DNA of 64,000 nt from Dehalococcoidia bacterium (GTDB lineage Bacteria; Chloroflexota; Dehalococcoidia; CAUJGQ01): assembly GCA_035310145.1 (NCBI GenBank), contig DATGEL010000041.1:17604-81603 (forward strand). Direction: 5' to 3'. Positions 33,136-41,272 of this stretch are shown piece after piece. The position numbers and the translations under genes are program-made. How positions within the stretch are numbered: the first letter of the stretch is position 1; every line of letters begins with the position of its first letter. The notes beneath the pieces were generated by a model. The model was not told the origin of the DNA and did no database searches. It was given only the letters and a program-made list of their open reading frames with translations.

Positions 33136-33585
33136 CTACTCCTGCAGCCAGGCGTCGAGCGCGCGCTTGTAGCTCTGCAGCTCCCCGGGTTTGAAGAAGA
33201 GCGCCACCTCGCGCGCGGCGGACTCCGGGCCGTCGGAGCCGTGCACCAAATTGCGGCCGGTCTGGATCGCCAGATCGCCGCGGATCGTGCCGGCGTCGGC
33301 GTTGACGGGGTTCGTCTTGCCCATGGTCGCCCGCGCGGCGGCGATCGCGTCCGGGCCTTCGAAGACGGCGGCCACGATCGGCGCCGAGGTGATGTACTCG
33401 ATCAGGCCCGCGTAAAAGCCCTTGCCCTCGTGCTCCCGGTAGTGGTGGCCGGCGAGCTCGGGCGAGACCTGCATCAGCTTGAGGCCGATCAACTTGAGAC
33501 CGCGCCGCTCCAGCCGGCCGAGGATCTCGAAGGTCAGACCGCGCTGGACGCCGTCGGGCTTCACCAGGATCAGCGTGCGTTCCAT
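33136..33585 (-). CDS. ndk: Nucleoside diphosphate kinase
   Basis: A 149-residue enzyme that balances nucleoside triphosphates by a phospho-histidine mechanism. It begins MERTLILVKPDGVQRGL, has HYREHEGKGFY, and carries the catalytic histidine in NLVHGSDGPESA, all canonical. The ATG at 33585 has AAGGA about 8 nt upstream. It lies 94 nt downstream of tsaB on the same strand and is convergent with rsfS. Confidence 0.97.
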   Translation of the reverse strand: MERTLILVKPDGVQRGLTFEILGRLERRGLKLIGLKLMQVSPELAGHHYREHEGKGFYAGLIEYITSAPIVAAVFEGPDAIAAARATMGKTNPVNADAGTIRGDLAIQTGRNLVHGSDGPESAAREVALFFKPGELQSYKRALDAWLQE

Positions 33586-33679
33586 GCTCTTCCTTCTTCG
33601 ACGTGCCCGAGGCTCGTTGGCGTGATAGTCGAGCCCAGCACAGGGCCGCCGGGCCGTCCCTGTTCGACGATATCGAATG

Positions 33680-34390
33680 CTAGCGACCGCCCCCGGCCGC
33701 GGCCTTCGACTTTGTGATCGCGGGGTCGCGCAGATAGAGCGGATCGACCGAGAGCGGATTGTCGCGGGCGCCGGCGATGTAGCGCGCCCAGCCCAGCTCC
33801 GACAACCAGGCGGCCCGCCGCTGCGACGCGGCGGGACTGGTCCGCCGGGCAGAGGGAAAGCCGGCGAGCAGTCGCTCTTCCAGCCCGGCCAGCTCTCCGC
33901 AGAACACGCCAACGTCGGGCGCCTGCTCGATCAGGCTGTCGAGGTCCGTGAGCCGGGGCACGGCGAGTTCGCGCAGGTCCGCGCCGCCGCGTTCGTAAAC
34001 GGCCCAGGCGAGATCGCCGCGTCCGGCCTGGTGGATCGCGCAGACAGGGCCGGGGAAGGCCGACTGCCCGTACGCGTCCAGCTCCAGCCGCCCGGCGGCA
34101 AGCAGCTCGGCGTCGAGCGCCAGCGCCAGCCCCATCGCCGTGCTGATGCCGACGCGCAGCCCCGCGTAGGCGCCGGGGCCCCGATCGACGAACAGCACGC
34201 GGATTTGCTCGCGTTCAAGGCCGCACTGTGCCAGCAGCAGCTCGATGGCGGGCAGCAACTCAACCGAGTGATTGCGGTGGCTGCGCCAGGTCAGCTCCGC
34301 GAGCAGCGCGCCCTGCCGCGAGATGGCGACGCTGGCGACGGCGCCGGCCGTATCGATCGCCAGCTCGACGCCGGCAGCGGTCTCAGTCAC
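33680..34390 (-). CDS. tsaB: tRNA threonylcarbamoyladenosine biosynthesis protein TsaB
   Basis: A 236-residue ASKHA-fold protein, the scaffold partner of TsaD in making t6A37 of ANN-decoding tRNAs. The N-terminal LAIDTAGAVASVAI and the RNHSVELLPAIELLL then DRGPGAYAGLRVGISTAMGL stretches are typical. GTG at 34390 overlaps the stop of tsaE by 8 bases, so they are translationally coupled. TsaD itself is not in the window. Confidence 0.93.
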   Translation of the reverse strand: MTETAAGVELAIDTAGAVASVAISRQGALLAELTWRSHRNHSVELLPAIELLLAQCGLEREQIRVLFVDRGPGAYAGLRVGISTAMGLALALDAELLAAGRLELDAYGQSAFPGPVCAIHQAGRGDLAWAVYERGGADLRELAVPRLTDLDSLIEQAPDVGVFCGELAGLEERLLAGFPSARRTSPAASQRRAAWLSELGWARYIAGARDNPLSVDPLYLRDPAITKSKAAAGGGR

Positions 34391-34856
34391 CGGCGGCCAC
34401 CGCCTCGGCGCTCAGCGCCCGTAGCAGGCGCGCTGACCGTTCACCGAACGCCGTGAGCGTCAGCGTGCGTGCGTCTGAACCGTCGTGCTCGATCGCGACG
34501 TGCAGATGTTCGTCCGGCAAGAGCCCGGCGCCGCGCTCCGGCCACTCCACGATCAGGGCGCCGTCGTCGGTATAGCCGGGCAGGTCGAGCTGTGCGATCT
34601 CCTCCGTCGCCTCCAGCCGGTAAAGGTCAACGTGGTAGAGCTTGACGCGGCCGCGGTACTCGTTGATCAGCACGAAGGTCGGGCTGTTGACCAGGTCGCT
34701 CGAGCCGGCGCCCCGGCCGACGCCCTGGGTCATCGCCGTCTTGCCCGCGCCCAGCGGCCCCTGCAGCAACACCACGTCGCCCGGCTCAAGCAGCGCGCCA
34801 ATGCGCTCGCCCAGGGCACGCGTTTGCTCGACCGACGTCGTCCGGAAGAAGAGCAT
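34383..34856 (-). CDS. tsaE: tRNA threonylcarbamoyladenosine biosynthesis ATPase TsaE
   Basis: A 157-residue P-loop ATPase needed for t6A synthesis. Walker A is GPLGAGKT, followed by SPTFVLINEY and KLYHVDLYRLE, then VEWPERG, all family signatures. The ATG at 34856 fits the family N-terminus (TTSVEQTRALGERIGALL), though the ribosome site is weak. Upstream it is divergent from the BtuF-like gene over a 144-base gap. Confidence 0.95.
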   Translation of the reverse strand: MLFFRTTSVEQTRALGERIGALLEPGDVVLLQGPLGAGKTAMTQGVGRGAGSSDLVNSPTFVLINEYRGRVKLYHVDLYRLEATEEIAQLDLPGYTDDGALIVEWPERGAGLLPDEHLHVAIEHDGSDARTLTLTAFGERSARLLRALSAEAVAAGD

Positions 34857-35000
34857 TGCAGTCCGCCGTGTCAATTGGCTTTCTCCGTTCAAGTATAGAG
34901 AGGTGCGGCTGCGGCGCTCAAACGGCGCGGCGGCGATCGTGCGCTTGCCGCGCCGCGCGCTATGCTGGGAGGGAAGCAGTGTCGGAGCGAAGCCGGACCT

Positions 35001-35990
35001 ATGACCGCACGCCGCCTTCGCTACCTCGCGCCGCTGGCCGTGCTCGCGTTGGCCGCGATCGTTGCGACTTTTCTGATCAGCAGCGGCGGCGAGAAGACGA
35101 ACGGGCCCGGCGCGCCGCAGCAGCCACTCGTGCTGGCTCCGCCTCGGGCGCCGGCCACACCGCTGTTCACGGCCACGGCCGGCGCCACCTATCCACTGCA
35201 GTTGCGACGGGACGACGGTCGGCAGGTGCTGATCGCGGCGCAGCCGCGCCGCATCCTCTCGCTCTCGGCAGGAGCGACAGAGATTCTCTTCCAGATCGGC
35301 GCCGGGCCGCAGGTGGTTGGCGTCAGCTCCGATTCGGACTACCCGCCCGACGCGGCCGCGCTGCCCAAAGTCGCGGCGAGCGCGGGCGTGACGGCGATCC
35401 AAGCGTTCAATCCCGATCTGATCGTGATCGTTGGAGCCGGCGCCCCGACCGTCACTGCGCTCGACAGCGCCGCCGTGCCGGTGGTGGCACTGAAGGAGCC
35501 GGTGACGGTAGCCGAGCTGGAGCAACAGATCCAGTTCTTTGGCGACGTCACCGGACGCCTGGCCGACGCCCAGCGAGCGGCCGCCGCGCTAGGGCGGCGC
35601 GTCGATGCGGTCAAGCGCCAGCTCGCGGGGGTGCAGCAGGGGCCGCGGGTCTTCGTCGATCTGGGCCCCGCTGGACACGGTGAGCCTTCCGGCACGCTGC
35701 TGAGCGACATGCTGATGCTGTTGAAAGCGCAAAATTTGCAGGTCCCCGCGGATCCCGGCCAGAACGGCCGCGGCCGTGCCGCCGCGGCGAACCCCGACGC
35801 GGTGCTGCTGGCAGGCGCGACGGATCTGCACGCGGCCGCCGATCTCGCGACGCTGCCCGGCTGGGCCAACGTCGCCGCGGTGCGCGCCGGGCGAGTGGCG
35901 GCGATCGATCCGGCGCTGCTGCGGCCCGGCCCGCGCATCGCGGACGAACTACTGATGCTGGAGCAGTTCCTCTATCCAAATCTGCCCTGA
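35001..35990 (+). CDS. BtuF-like periplasmic corrinoid/iron-chelate binding protein
   Basis: A 329-residue type III substrate-binding protein. The N-terminal helix (about residues 10-28) is a membrane anchor or signal segment without a lipobox cysteine. The fold is recognisable from QPRRILSLSAGATEILFQIG, VVGVSSDSDYPPDA, NPDLIVIVGAG and the late ADELLMLEQFLYP. The next gene makes cobyrinate diamide, so vitamin B12 or a precursor is the likely ligand; an iron-siderophore ligand is possible. No ABC permease or ATPase gene is adjacent, and no cobalamin riboswitch fits in the 144-base upstream gap. Confidence 0.85.
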   Translation: MTARRLRYLAPLAVLALAAIVATFLISSGGEKTNGPGAPQQPLVLAPPRAPATPLFTATAGATYPLQLRRDDGRQVLIAAQPRRILSLSAGATEILFQIGAGPQVVGVSSDSDYPPDAAALPKVAASAGVTAIQAFNPDLIVIVGAGAPTVTALDSAAVPVVALKEPVTVAELEQQIQFFGDVTGRLADAQRAAAALGRRVDAVKRQLAGVQQGPRVFVDLGPAGHGEPSGTLLSDMLMLLKAQNLQVPADPGQNGRGRAAAANPDAVLLAGATDLHAAADLATLPGWANVAAVRAGRVAAIDPALLRPGPRIADELLMLEQFLYPNLP

Positions 35991-36010
35991 CGGCCAGCCG
36001 GGAGCAGCGC

Positions 36011-37405
36011 ATGGCTCGCACGATCGTGGTGGCGGGAGTCCATTCGGGCGTTGGCAAAACGACGGTCGCCACCGGGCTGATGGCCGCCTTCGCCCGTCGT
36101 GGCCTGCGCGTGCAGGGCTTCAAGGTCGGGCCGGATTACATCGATCCCAGCTATCACACGGCGGTCTCCGGCCGCGCCTCGCGTAACCTCGACACCTGGA
36201 TGCTGCCGCACGAGGCCGTGGTCGAATGCTTCCAGCGCGCGTCAGCGGGCGCTGACCTCTGCGTGATCGAAGGCGTAATGGGCCTCTTCGACGGCCGCAC
36301 CGGCGGCCGCGGCGCCGGCAGCACGGCGGAGGTGGCGGCATTGCTCGGCGTGCCGGTGCTGCTGGTCGTAGACGGCTGGAAGATCGCACGCAGCGCGGCG
36401 GCGATTGTGCACGGCTACCGCACTTTCGACCCGCGCGTCGACCTGGCCGGTGTCGTGCTCAACCGCATCGCCGGGGAGGGCCACTACCGCGCCGTGGCGC
36501 CGCCAATCGAAGATGAGGCCGGCGTGCCCGTCGTCGGCAGCCTGGGCAGGGATGCGCGGCTCACGCTGCCCGAGCGCTACCTCGGCCTGATTCCGGTCAC
36601 CGAAGGCCCGGTCGCTCGCGAGTACTTCCACGCGCTGGCGGAGAGTGTCGCCCGCGGCCTCGATCTTGAGCGTGTCCTACGCATCGCCCGCGAGCCGCGG
36701 CCTGGTCGTCGGATTGCCGAACCGCTGTTCCCGTCGGAGCCGGCAACGCGGAGCGTCCGGCTCGCGCTCGCGCGCGATGCGGCCTTCAGCTTCTACTACG
36801 AAGATGCGCTGGATCTGGTCCGGGTATACGGCGCCGAGATTGTGCCGTTCAGCCCACTCGATGACGAGGCGCTGCCGCCGGCCACGAATGCGGTCTACCT
36901 GGGCGGCGGCTTCCCGGAGCTGTTCGCGGCGCGGCTGGCGGCCAATCGGCCGATGCTGGCGGCGCTGCGCGCCGCCGCGGCGAGCGGCGTGCCGATCTAC
37001 ACGGAGTGCGGCGGCTACATGTACGCCGGCCGCTCGCTCACCGACGCGGAGGGCGTCCGGCACGAGATGCTGAAGCTGTTGCCGCTCGATTCCACGATGA
37101 GCGACAGCCGCCTGACGCTCGGCTACCGGGAGCTGCGCACGCTGCGCGACGGTCCTACCGGGCCGGCGGGCGCGCGGCTGCGCGGGCACGAGTTCCACTG
37201 GTCGGTGTCGGAGCCGCCGGCCGACGCAGACGCGGTTTACGCGGCGGCCGTGGACGGCGGTGGTGAGCGAATGGCGGGCGGGGCGCGTGGCTCGGTCTGG
37301 GGAAGCTATATGCACCTGCACTTCGCCAGCGATCGATCGCTGGCGCCGCGGTTCGTGCGCTGGTGCGCCGGCGTAGAGCGCCGGCGTCTGAGCGGCGAGC
37401 GTTGA
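36011..37405 (+). CDS. cobB: Cobyrinate a,c-diamide synthase
   Basis: A 464-residue ATP- and glutamine-dependent amidase of the anaerobic/aerobic cobalamin pathway (CbiA/CobB type). The N-terminal P-loop domain has GVHSGVGKTT and GFKVGPDYIDPSYH. The C-terminal class I glutaminase domain has the catalytic cysteine in YTECGGYMYAG and a histidine in GHEFHWS. GGGAG lies about 7 nt before the ATG. It follows the BtuF-like gene by 20 nt, so they are probably one operon linking corrinoid salvage and synthesis. Confidence 0.94.
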   Translation: MARTIVVAGVHSGVGKTTVATGLMAAFARRGLRVQGFKVGPDYIDPSYHTAVSGRASRNLDTWMLPHEAVVECFQRASAGADLCVIEGVMGLFDGRTGGRGAGSTAEVAALLGVPVLLVVDGWKIARSAAAIVHGYRTFDPRVDLAGVVLNRIAGEGHYRAVAPPIEDEAGVPVVGSLGRDARLTLPERYLGLIPVTEGPVAREYFHALAESVARGLDLERVLRIAREPRPGRRIAEPLFPSEPATRSVRLALARDAAFSFYYEDALDLVRVYGAEIVPFSPLDDEALPPATNAVYLGGGFPELFAARLAANRPMLAALRAAAASGVPIYTECGGYMYAGRSLTDAEGVRHEMLKLLPLDSTMSDSRLTLGYRELRTLRDGPTGPAGARLRGHEFHWSVSEPPADADAVYAAAVDGGGERMAGGARGSVWGSYMHLHFASDRSLAPRFVRWCAGVERRRLSGER

Positions 37406-37414
37406 CCGAGGCAG

Positions 37415-37579
37415 CTACGCGGCCAGCCGCACGCGCACGGCTGAGCCGCCGGCCAGGCTGACAACCGTCCGCAGGGCGGGGCCTTGCGTGGCGAGGCGCA
37501 CGGTTACCTGTGTTCCGGCCGCGGGCTTCGCTTCATTACACGGTGAGCACGTTATGCACGTTGAGCACGTTGTGCGCAT
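37415..37579 (-). CDS. Possible cysteine-rich microprotein
   Basis: A 54-residue frame starting MRTTCSTCITCSPCNE, i.e. four cysteines spaced CxxCxxCxxC, followed by a beta-rich tail (TQVTVRLATQGPALRTVVSL). AGGGGG lies about 6 nt before the ATG at 37579. The cysteine spacing could hold a metal or FeS cluster. Against it: the coding DNA for the cysteine part is an imperfect short tandem repeat (GAGCACGTTNTGCAC-like), which alone could produce the pattern. Treat as tentative. Confidence 0.35.
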   Translation of the reverse strand: MRTTCSTCITCSPCNEAKPAAGTQVTVRLATQGPALRTVVSLAGGSAVRVRLAA

Positions 37580-37946
37580 CTCCCTGCCCCCTTTTCGCCG
37601 GCTGCGCGGCGCGGACGGCGCTCTCATTCCTGGTCGATGCGGCGCGGTCCGCCGTTACAACGAGGCTACCCGCGCAGATGTGATCGCTGATATGGCCTCG
37701 GCCACACAGCCTGTGTGACCTTCCTGGCATAAGCATCGAACCTGCAACTCCGGCGCAACAGTGGCGATCGATACGGCTCCTGCCCAACTTCCGGCCGCCG
37801 TGCCGAGGGCTCGGACGCGCGGGAAAGTCGCCGGGCGAGCCTGTGTTGCCAGCCCGGCCGTCGCTTCGTACGCTGGCCGCGCGGAGCGCCGCGTTCGAGC
37901 GCCTCGCGGCTGGTTCAAACCGAGGAGCCCGCGAAGGAGAGACGCC
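37580..37946. other. Intergenic region without a convincing gene
   Basis: The stretch between the tentative microprotein and the beta-hydroxyacid dehydrogenase. Frames are open on both strands but lack a ribosome site or recognisable protein. A short inverted repeat (CACACAG/CTGTGTG) occurs near 37700. AAGGAGA at its right end serves the GTG start at 37947. Confidence 0.6.
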
Positions 37947-38846
37947 GTGGATGTCGGCTTCATCGGCCTCGGCAACATGGGCAATCCGATGGCGCGCAAC
38001 CTCATCCGCGCCGGGCATCAGCTCGTCGTCTATGACCTGCGCGAGGACGCTGCCGCCAACCTGATCGAGCTGGGCGCCCGCTGGGCCGCCAGCCCCAGGG
38101 CCGTGGCCGAGCAGTGCCGTGTCGCCTTCACCTCGCTGCCGGGGCCGCCCGAGGTGGAGCGCGTGCTGCTGGGTCCGGACGGCGTGCTCGCCGGGGCGGC
38201 GCGCGGCAGCGTCGTCTTCGACCTGAGCAGCAACGCGCCGGCCGTGATTCGCCGCATCGCGGCGCAGGCGGCGGATCAGGGGGTCATCGTGCTCGACTCA
38301 CCGGTGAGCGGCGGCGTCTCCGGCGCCGAGAAAGGCACCCTCGCCGTGATGGTCGGCGGTGAGCGCGCGGCCTTCGACGAGTATCGCGAGCTGCTCGGCG
38401 CGATCGGCGCCAACGTGTTTCATCTCGGCCCGGTGGGCAACGGATCCGTCGTCAAGCTGATGAATAACCTGATCGCGCTGTCGATCGGCCCGCTGCTGGA
38501 CGAGGCCGTGGTCGTGGGCGCCAAGGCGGGCATCCCCCCGGCGACGTTGTTCGAAGTGATGAGCGTCAGTTCGGCCGGGCCGCTGGTGCGCGGGCTGCCG
38601 CGGCTCTTCCGCCGTACCTTCGAAGACGCGAGCTTCGCCCTGGCCCTGGCGCGCAAGGATGTGGGCCTGGCCGTGGGAGCCGGCCGCGACCTGGGCGTGC
38701 CCATGCCGGTGGCGGCGGCTGTCGAACAGGTCTACGAGTGGGCGAAGGGGAACGGCCTGGGCGACAAGAACTCGCTGGCGACCCTGCTGCTCTACGAGCG
38801 CGCCGCCGGCGTCGAGATTCACGCCGACGACGTGCCGCCCGCGTAG
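37947..38846 (+). CDS. NAD(P)-dependent beta-hydroxyacid dehydrogenase (HIBADH-like)
   Basis: A 299-residue member of the 3-hydroxyisobutyrate dehydrogenase / tartronate semialdehyde reductase family. The nucleotide motif is GFIGLGNMGNPMA, the substrate loop is DSPVSGGVSGAEKGTL, and the catalytic lysine is in GSVVKLMNNL. The C-terminal helical domain is complete (RKDVGLAVGAGRDLGVPMP). GTG at 37947 has AAGGAGA 8 nt upstream and matches the family start. Its 3' end overlaps the 3' end of galE by 28 bases on the opposite strand. The exact hydroxyacid is unknown. Confidence 0.92.
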   Translation: MDVGFIGLGNMGNPMARNLIRAGHQLVVYDLREDAAANLIELGARWAASPRAVAEQCRVAFTSLPGPPEVERVLLGPDGVLAGAARGSVVFDLSSNAPAVIRRIAAQAADQGVIVLDSPVSGGVSGAEKGTLAVMVGGERAAFDEYRELLGAIGANVFHLGPVGNGSVVKLMNNLIALSIGPLLDEAVVVGAKAGIPPATLFEVMSVSSAGPLVRGLPRLFRRTFEDASFALALARKDVGLAVGAGRDLGVPMPVAAAVEQVYEWAKGNGLGDKNSLATLLLYERAAGVEIHADDVPPA

Positions 38847-39808
38847 CCTCCAGGGTGGGCGCGCCGCCAGCGCCAGGCGCTATCCACGATCGCGTCGAGG
38901 TCGTCGAAGCGCGGTCGCCAGCCCAGCTCGCGGCGCGCCAGTTCCGAGGAAGCAACCAGGGCCGGCGGGTCGCCGGCGCGGCGGCGCTGCTGATTGACGG
39001 CAATCTCGCAGCCGGTGACGCGCTTCGCCGCGGCGATCACCTCGCGGTTGGAGTGGCCCGTACCGCTGCCCAGGTTGAAGCGGCCGGAGCGTGAGGCCGC
39101 GTAGTCCAGGGCGAGCACATGCGCTTGCGCCAGGTCCGCAATGTGCACGTAGTCGCGGATGCAGGTGCCGTCCGGTGTGGGATAGTCGACGCCAAACAAG
39201 GGCAGGGCGCCGCGCGTGCCCTCGGCAACCTGCAGGACGATCGGGATCAGGTGCGTCTCAGGGTCGTGGTCTTCGCCGCGCTTTTCTGTCGCGCCTGAGG
39301 CGTTGAAGTAGCGTAGCGCGACGGACTTGATGCTGTGGCACTCGTCGTACCAACGCAACATCTGCTCGACAATCAGCTTCGACTCGCCGTACGGATTCAC
39401 CGGGCGCAGGGGATGTTGCTCGTCCAGCGGCACGTACTCCGGCTCGCCGAAGACGGCGGCGGTGGAGGAGAACACGTAGCGGCGCACATGGTGCCGCACC
39501 ATGGCATTGAGCAGGGCAATGCCGCCCGCCACGTTGTTGTGGAAGTAGCTTCCGGGGTCGCGCATCGACTCGCCGACGGCGATCAAGGCGGCGAAGTTGA
39601 TCACGCCGTCCGGCGGCTCCGCGAAGGCACGTTCCAGCGCCGCTTCGTCGTGCGTGGAGCCGGTGATGAGCACGGCGCGGTCGTCCACGGCGTCGAGATG
39701 GCCGTGGCTCAGATCGTCGAAGACGGTGACCCTGTGCCCGGCATCGAGCAGCACTTCAACGGTGACGCTGCCGATGTAGCCGGCGCCGCCCACGACGAGC
39801 ACGCGCAT
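38819..39808 (-). CDS. galE: UDP-glucose 4-epimerase
   Basis: A 329-residue extended SDR that interconverts UDP-glucose and UDP-galactose. The cofactor motif is GGAGYIGSVTVEVLL, followed by DDLSHGH, VINFAALIAVGES, SSTAAVFGEP and the catalytic YGESK. RDYVHIADLAQAHVLAL and LGSGTGHSNREVI are typical GalE. The ATG at 39808 shares one base with the stop of fabF (TGATG), so the two are coupled. Its tail overlaps the convergent dehydrogenase gene. Confidence 0.95.
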   Translation of the reverse strand: MRVLVVGGAGYIGSVTVEVLLDAGHRVTVFDDLSHGHLDAVDDRAVLITGSTHDEAALERAFAEPPDGVINFAALIAVGESMRDPGSYFHNNVAGGIALLNAMVRHHVRRYVFSSTAAVFGEPEYVPLDEQHPLRPVNPYGESKLIVEQMLRWYDECHSIKSVALRYFNASGATEKRGEDHDPETHLIPIVLQVAEGTRGALPLFGVDYPTPDGTCIRDYVHIADLAQAHVLALDYAASRSGRFNLGSGTGHSNREVIAAAKRVTGCEIAVNQQRRRAGDPPALVASSELARRELGWRPRFDDLDAIVDSAWRWRRAHPGGYAGGTSSA

Positions 39809-41088
39809 CAGTGCTGGTCCGCGCCGTCAAACTTCTCGATGACGACGCAGGCGTTCTGGCCGCCGAAGCCGAAGCTGTTCTTTAAGACCACGCGCACGTC
39901 GGCGCGCCGCGCCGTGTTGGGCACGTAGTCGAGATCGCAGTCCGGGTCGGGCGTCTCGTAGTTGATCGTGGGATGAATGGTGCCGCTGTCGATCGTCTTG
40001 ACGCAGGCGACCAGCTCCAGGGCGCCGCTGGCGCCGAAGGCGTGGCCGATCATCGACTTGGTGGAGCTAACCGGCACGGTGTAGGCGTGCTCGCCCAGCG
40101 CCGCTTTGATCGCCTTCGTCTCCGCGGGGTCATTCATCGGCGTCGAGGTGCCGTGCGCGTTGACATAATCCACCTCGGCCGGTGTGCGGCCGGCGTCGGC
40201 AAGGGCCCACTCAATCGCCCGCGCCGCGCCCTCACCGTCGGCGCAGGGCGCGACGATGTGGTAGGCGTCCGAACTGGCGGCGTAGCCCGTTACCTCGCAG
40301 TAGATGCGCGCCCCGCGCGCCTGCGCGCGCTCCAGCGACTCCAGCACGAAAATGCCGGCGCCCTCGGCGGGAATGAAGCCGTCGCGGTCCTTGTCGAACG
40401 GGCGGCTGGCGCGGGCCGGCTCGTCGCTGCGGCTGCTCATCGCGCGCATCACCGAGAAGGCGGCCAGCCCCAGCTCCCCGATACCGGCCTCCGTGCCGCC
40501 CGAGAGGATCACATCGGCGGCGCCGCGGCGGATCACCTCGGCCGCTTCGCCCACAGCCTGCGTGGCCGCGGCGCAGGCGGTGATCGCCGTTCCGGTGTAG
40601 CCCTTGAGGCCGTACTGCAGGCTGACCTGGGCGGCGGCCATGTTCGGCAGGCTCTTGGGCATGAAGAGGGGGTCGATGCGCATGCCGCCCTTCGCCAGGA
40701 TGGTACGCACGGCCTCATCGATGTTCGGATAGCCGCCGTTGCCGTTGCCGAGATAGACGCCGATGCGCGTGCGATCTTCATGGTCGAGGTCGAGGCCGGC
40801 GTCGGCGATCGCCTGGCCGGCCGCGGCGACGGCGAACTGGCTGAACCGCGCCATGCGCCGCGCCTCGCGGCGGTCGATATAGCGCTCCGGTTGCCACTCC
40901 TTCACTTCCCCCGCCAGCTTGGTCGGGTAGTTCGTCGTGTCGGCCAGCGTCATGTAATCGACGCCGGAGCGCCCGGCCACAAGCGCCGCCCAAAACGATT
41001 CGACGTCTTCACCGAGCGGCGTGATCGCGCCCATGCCGGTGACGACCACCCGACGGCGACCAGGCGCGCGTCCGTCTGCGACTGCCAT
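39808..41088 (-). CDS. fabF: Beta-ketoacyl-ACP synthase II
   Basis: A 426-residue condensing enzyme of fatty-acid elongation. The start RRVVVTGMGAITPLGEDVE is typical. The catalytic triad is the cysteine in TAITACAAATQ, histidine in VNAHGTSTPMND and histidine in SMIGHAFGASGALE; the C-terminal glycine loop is NSFGFGGQNAC. The ATG at 41088 has an AGGA site 5 nt upstream and the frame upstream lacks homology. It is coupled to galE. No acyl carrier protein gene is adjacent. Confidence 0.95.
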   Translation of the reverse strand: MAVADGRAPGRRRVVVTGMGAITPLGEDVESFWAALVAGRSGVDYMTLADTTNYPTKLAGEVKEWQPERYIDRREARRMARFSQFAVAAAGQAIADAGLDLDHEDRTRIGVYLGNGNGGYPNIDEAVRTILAKGGMRIDPLFMPKSLPNMAAAQVSLQYGLKGYTGTAITACAAATQAVGEAAEVIRRGAADVILSGGTEAGIGELGLAAFSVMRAMSSRSDEPARASRPFDKDRDGFIPAEGAGIFVLESLERAQARGARIYCEVTGYAASSDAYHIVAPCADGEGAARAIEWALADAGRTPAEVDYVNAHGTSTPMNDPAETKAIKAALGEHAYTVPVSSTKSMIGHAFGASGALELVACVKTIDSGTIHPTINYETPDPDCDLDYVPNTARRADVRVVLKNSFGFGGQNACVVIEKFDGADQH

Positions 41089-41272
41089 CTGTCCTGTTCC
41101 TCGCGCTGCGGCGCTGCGCACAGTGTAGAGGGCGCCGGGGCGAGGGTCCAACCGAAGCGGCAGCGCCGCGCGGCGGCTCCTGCGCCGCCGTGCCCAGTGT
41201 GTAATATGCAAAGATGGCGCCAGCGCCGTCCGGCCTGTCCTACTCTAAGGCCGGCGCGCGGGAGGCAGGGCG

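Noticed and set aside
34857..35000. Cobalamin riboswitch upstream of the BtuF-like and cobyrinate synthase genes
   Set aside because: The gap is only 144 bases and I see no B12-box-like sequence or long paired structure.
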